From: Pseudomonas sp. TNT3
GTDB lineage: Bacteria > Pseudomonadota > Gammaproteobacteria > Pseudomonadales > Pseudomonadaceae
NCBI RefSeq assembly: GCF_010095445.2
Contig: NZ_WFGV02000037.1
Location: 1 to 64,000 of the forward strand
Reading direction: 5' to 3'
Length of the DNA stretch: 64,000 bases
A program made the position numbers and the translations under genes. The notes beneath the pieces were generated by a model. That model was not told the origin of the DNA, made no database searches, and saw only the letters and a program-made list of their open reading frames with translations. Positions 62,640 to 64,000 of the stretch are shown piece by piece (the first letter of the stretch is position 1; every line of letters starts with the position of its first letter).

Positions 62640-62702
62640 TGGCAAATCCATCGCTGTAGCGATTTTTCCGACACAATCCGGTGTCTTTTTTTCTATTTGC
62701 CA
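62640..62702. other. Three-stem structure right after the eno stop
   Basis: TGGCAAAT (62640-62647) pairs with ATTTGCCA (62695-62702), closing two hairpins: ATCGC-tgta-GCGAT (62650-62663) and GACAC-aatccg-GTGTC (62670-62685). On the plus strand each hairpin is followed by a T run (5 and 7), so they look like terminators facing eno. Confidence 0.6.
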
Positions 62703-62703
62703 A

Positions 62704-63993
62704 TCAGCCGCGGAACTCGCTGCGACCGTTGTACTTGGCTTTGCCGTTCAACTGCTCTTCGATACGCAGCAGTTGGTTGTACTTGGAGACGCGATCGGAA
62801 CGGCACAGAGAGCCGGTTTTGATCTGGCCAGCCGAGGTGCCCACAGCCAGGTCGGCAATGGTCGAATCTTCGGTTTCGCCGGAGCGGTGCGAGATTACGG
62901 CGGTGTAACCAGCGGCCTTGGCCATCTGGATGGCTTCCAGGGTTTCGGTCAGGGTGCCGATCTGGTTGAACTTGATCAGGATCGAGTTGGCGATCTTCTT
63001 ATCGATGCCTTCTTTCAGGATCTTGGTGTTGGTTACGAACAGGTCGTCACCTACCAGTTGGACTTTCTCGCCGATCTTGTCGGTGAGGATTTTCCAGCCA
63101 GCCCAGTCGGACTCGTCCAGACCGTCTTCGATCGAGATGATCGGGTAACGCTCGGTCAGACCTTTCAGGTAGTCGGCGAAACCTTCGGCGGTGAACACCT
63201 GGCCTTCGCCGGACAGGTTGTATTTACCGTCTTCGTAGAACTCGCTTGCCGCGCAGTCCAGCGCCAGGGTCACGTCGGTGCCCAGGGTGTAACCGGCGTT
63301 GGCCACGGCTTCGGAGATCACTTTCAAAGCGTCTTCGTTGGAAGCCAGGTTAGGTGCGAAACCACCTTCGTCACCGACGGCAGTGCTCAGGCCACGGGCC
63401 TTCAGAACGGCTTTGAGGTGATGGAAAATCTCGGTGCCCATGCGCAGACCTTCCGAGAAAGACTTGGCGCCAACTGGCTGAACCATGAATTCCTGGATGT
63501 CGACGTTGTTATCGGCGTGCTCGCCACCGTTGATGATGTTCATCATCGGAACCGGCATCGAGTAAACACCCGGGGTGCCGTTCAGGTTGGCAATGTGAGC
63601 GTACAGCGGCAGGTCCTGGTCCTGAGCTGCTGCCTTGGCCGCGGCCAGGGAAACGGCGAGGATTGCGTTAGCACCCAGGGAGCCTTTGTTTTCAGTACCG
63701 TCGAGCTTGATCATCGCGTGATCCAGCGCCTTCTGGTCGCTTGGGTCCATACCTTTCAACAGGTCGCGAATCGGACCGTTGATGTTGGCGACGGCTTTGA
63801 GCACGCCTTTACCCAGGTAACGGCTCTTGTCGCCATCACGCAGCTCGAGCGCTTCACGCGAGCCAGTGGAAGCACCGGACGGCGCGCAAGCACTGCCGAT
63901 GATGCCGTTATCGAGAAGCACGTCCGCTTCCACGGTGGGGTTGCCACGGGAGTCGAGAACTTCACGACCTTTGATGTCGACGATTTTTGCCAT
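62704..63993 (-). CDS. eno: Enolase
   Basis: 429 residues, complete; start ATG 63993, only 7 bases from the window edge. Motifs SGASTGSREALELRDGD, the metal-binding Asp/Glu (in TLALDCAASEFY, ISIEDGLDESDW and QLVGDDLF) and the signature LIKFNQIGTLTETLEAI are conserved. It converts 2-phosphoglycerate to phosphoenolpyruvate and is an RNA degradosome partner in many bacteria. Its codon use is the most biased in the window, as expected for a highly expressed gene. Confidence 0.98.
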   Translation of the reverse strand: MAKIVDIKGREVLDSRGNPTVEADVLLDNGIIGSACAPSGASTGSREALELRDGDKSRYLGKGVLKAVANINGPIRDLLKGMDPSDQKALDHAMIKLDGTENKGSLGANAILAVSLAAAKAAAQDQDLPLYAHIANLNGTPGVYSMPVPMMNIINGGEHADNNVDIQEFMVQPVGAKSFSEGLRMGTEIFHHLKAVLKARGLSTAVGDEGGFAPNLASNEDALKVISEAVANAGYTLGTDVTLALDCAASEFYEDGKYNLSGEGQVFTAEGFADYLKGLTERYPIISIEDGLDESDWAGWKILTDKIGEKVQLVGDDLFVTNTKILKEGIDKKIANSILIKFNQIGTLTETLEAIQMAKAAGYTAVISHRSGETEDSTIADLAVGTSAGQIKTGSLCRSDRVSKYNQLLRIEEQLNGKAKYNGRSEFRG

Positions 63994-64000
63994 TGTTGTA

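Overview
The window looks like core chromosome of a Pseudomonas from the P. fluorescens group. The reasons are gene content and order that I recognise from Pseudomonas: quiP; mprF with its acvB-like partner; kup/rimO; fpr/finR; dgkA-erdR; and the recX-recA-pncC / mutS-fdxA-rsmZ-rpoS-nlpD-pcm-surE-truD-ispF-fghA-adhC / gfnR-ispD-ftsB-eno run. G+C and codon use are high, and many intergenic gaps hold the REP-type palindromes (gtaggagc..., gtgggagc...) common in this group. No prophage, insertion sequence, CRISPR array or genomic island is visible. This species assignment rests on recalled synteny, not on a search.

Layout. 1-4,460: a truncated collagen-like protein, a DUF1145 membrane protein, two tandem OmpA-like lipoproteins whose ribosome binding sites are both folded into hairpins, and a small cluster with two SEC-C proteins and a LEA-type lipoprotein. 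4,639-8,641: an isochorismatase-fold protein, a YfcG-like glutathione transferase and the acylase QuiP. 8,831-19,468: the four-gene ligase-associated DNA repair set (exonuclease, ATP-dependent ligase, Lhr-type helicase, PdeM phosphoesterase), split in two by a five-gene cationic amino acid ABC transporter operon. 19,578-28,333: dcd, a cold-shock protein, a DUF481 protein, an alkyltransferase-like protein, an AmpG-like permease, proS, a lipoprotein and LexA-controlled dinB. 28,616-29,002: two identical initiator tRNA genes, each with its own promoter and terminator. 29,281-37,887: mprF and its hydrolase partner, a RelE-like toxin remnant, kup, rimO and a GNAT enzyme.

38,073-47,379: a pseudouridine synthase homologue lacking the usual catalytic Asp, a YehS protein, rhlG-like SDR, trmO, the divergent fpr/finR pair, dgkA, erdR, a DTW-domain tRNA modifier and a LOG-family protein. 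47,422-63,993: the housekeeping/stress block. recA carries a LexA box. The Rsm-sequestering small RNA gene rsmZ lies between fdxA and rpoS, with a GacA upstream activating sequence about 175-190 bp ahead of it. The block ends with the formaldehyde pathway (fghA, adhC, divergent gfnR), the isoprenoid genes ispF and ispD, ftsB and eno.

How the genes work together. Three regulatory circuits can be read directly: SOS (LexA sites at recA and dinB), Gac/Rsm (UAS plus rsmZ beside rpoS), and LysR-type divergent control (finR-fpr, gfnR-adhC-fghA). No wholly new multi-gene system is evident. The most unusual items are RNA-level ones: ribosome-binding-site hairpins ahead of both ompA-like genes, a terminator whose U-tract touches the ispF start codon, a structured fdxA leader and a structured eno 3' region. 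Also unusual are the interrupted DNA-repair cluster and two enzymes with substituted catalytic residues.
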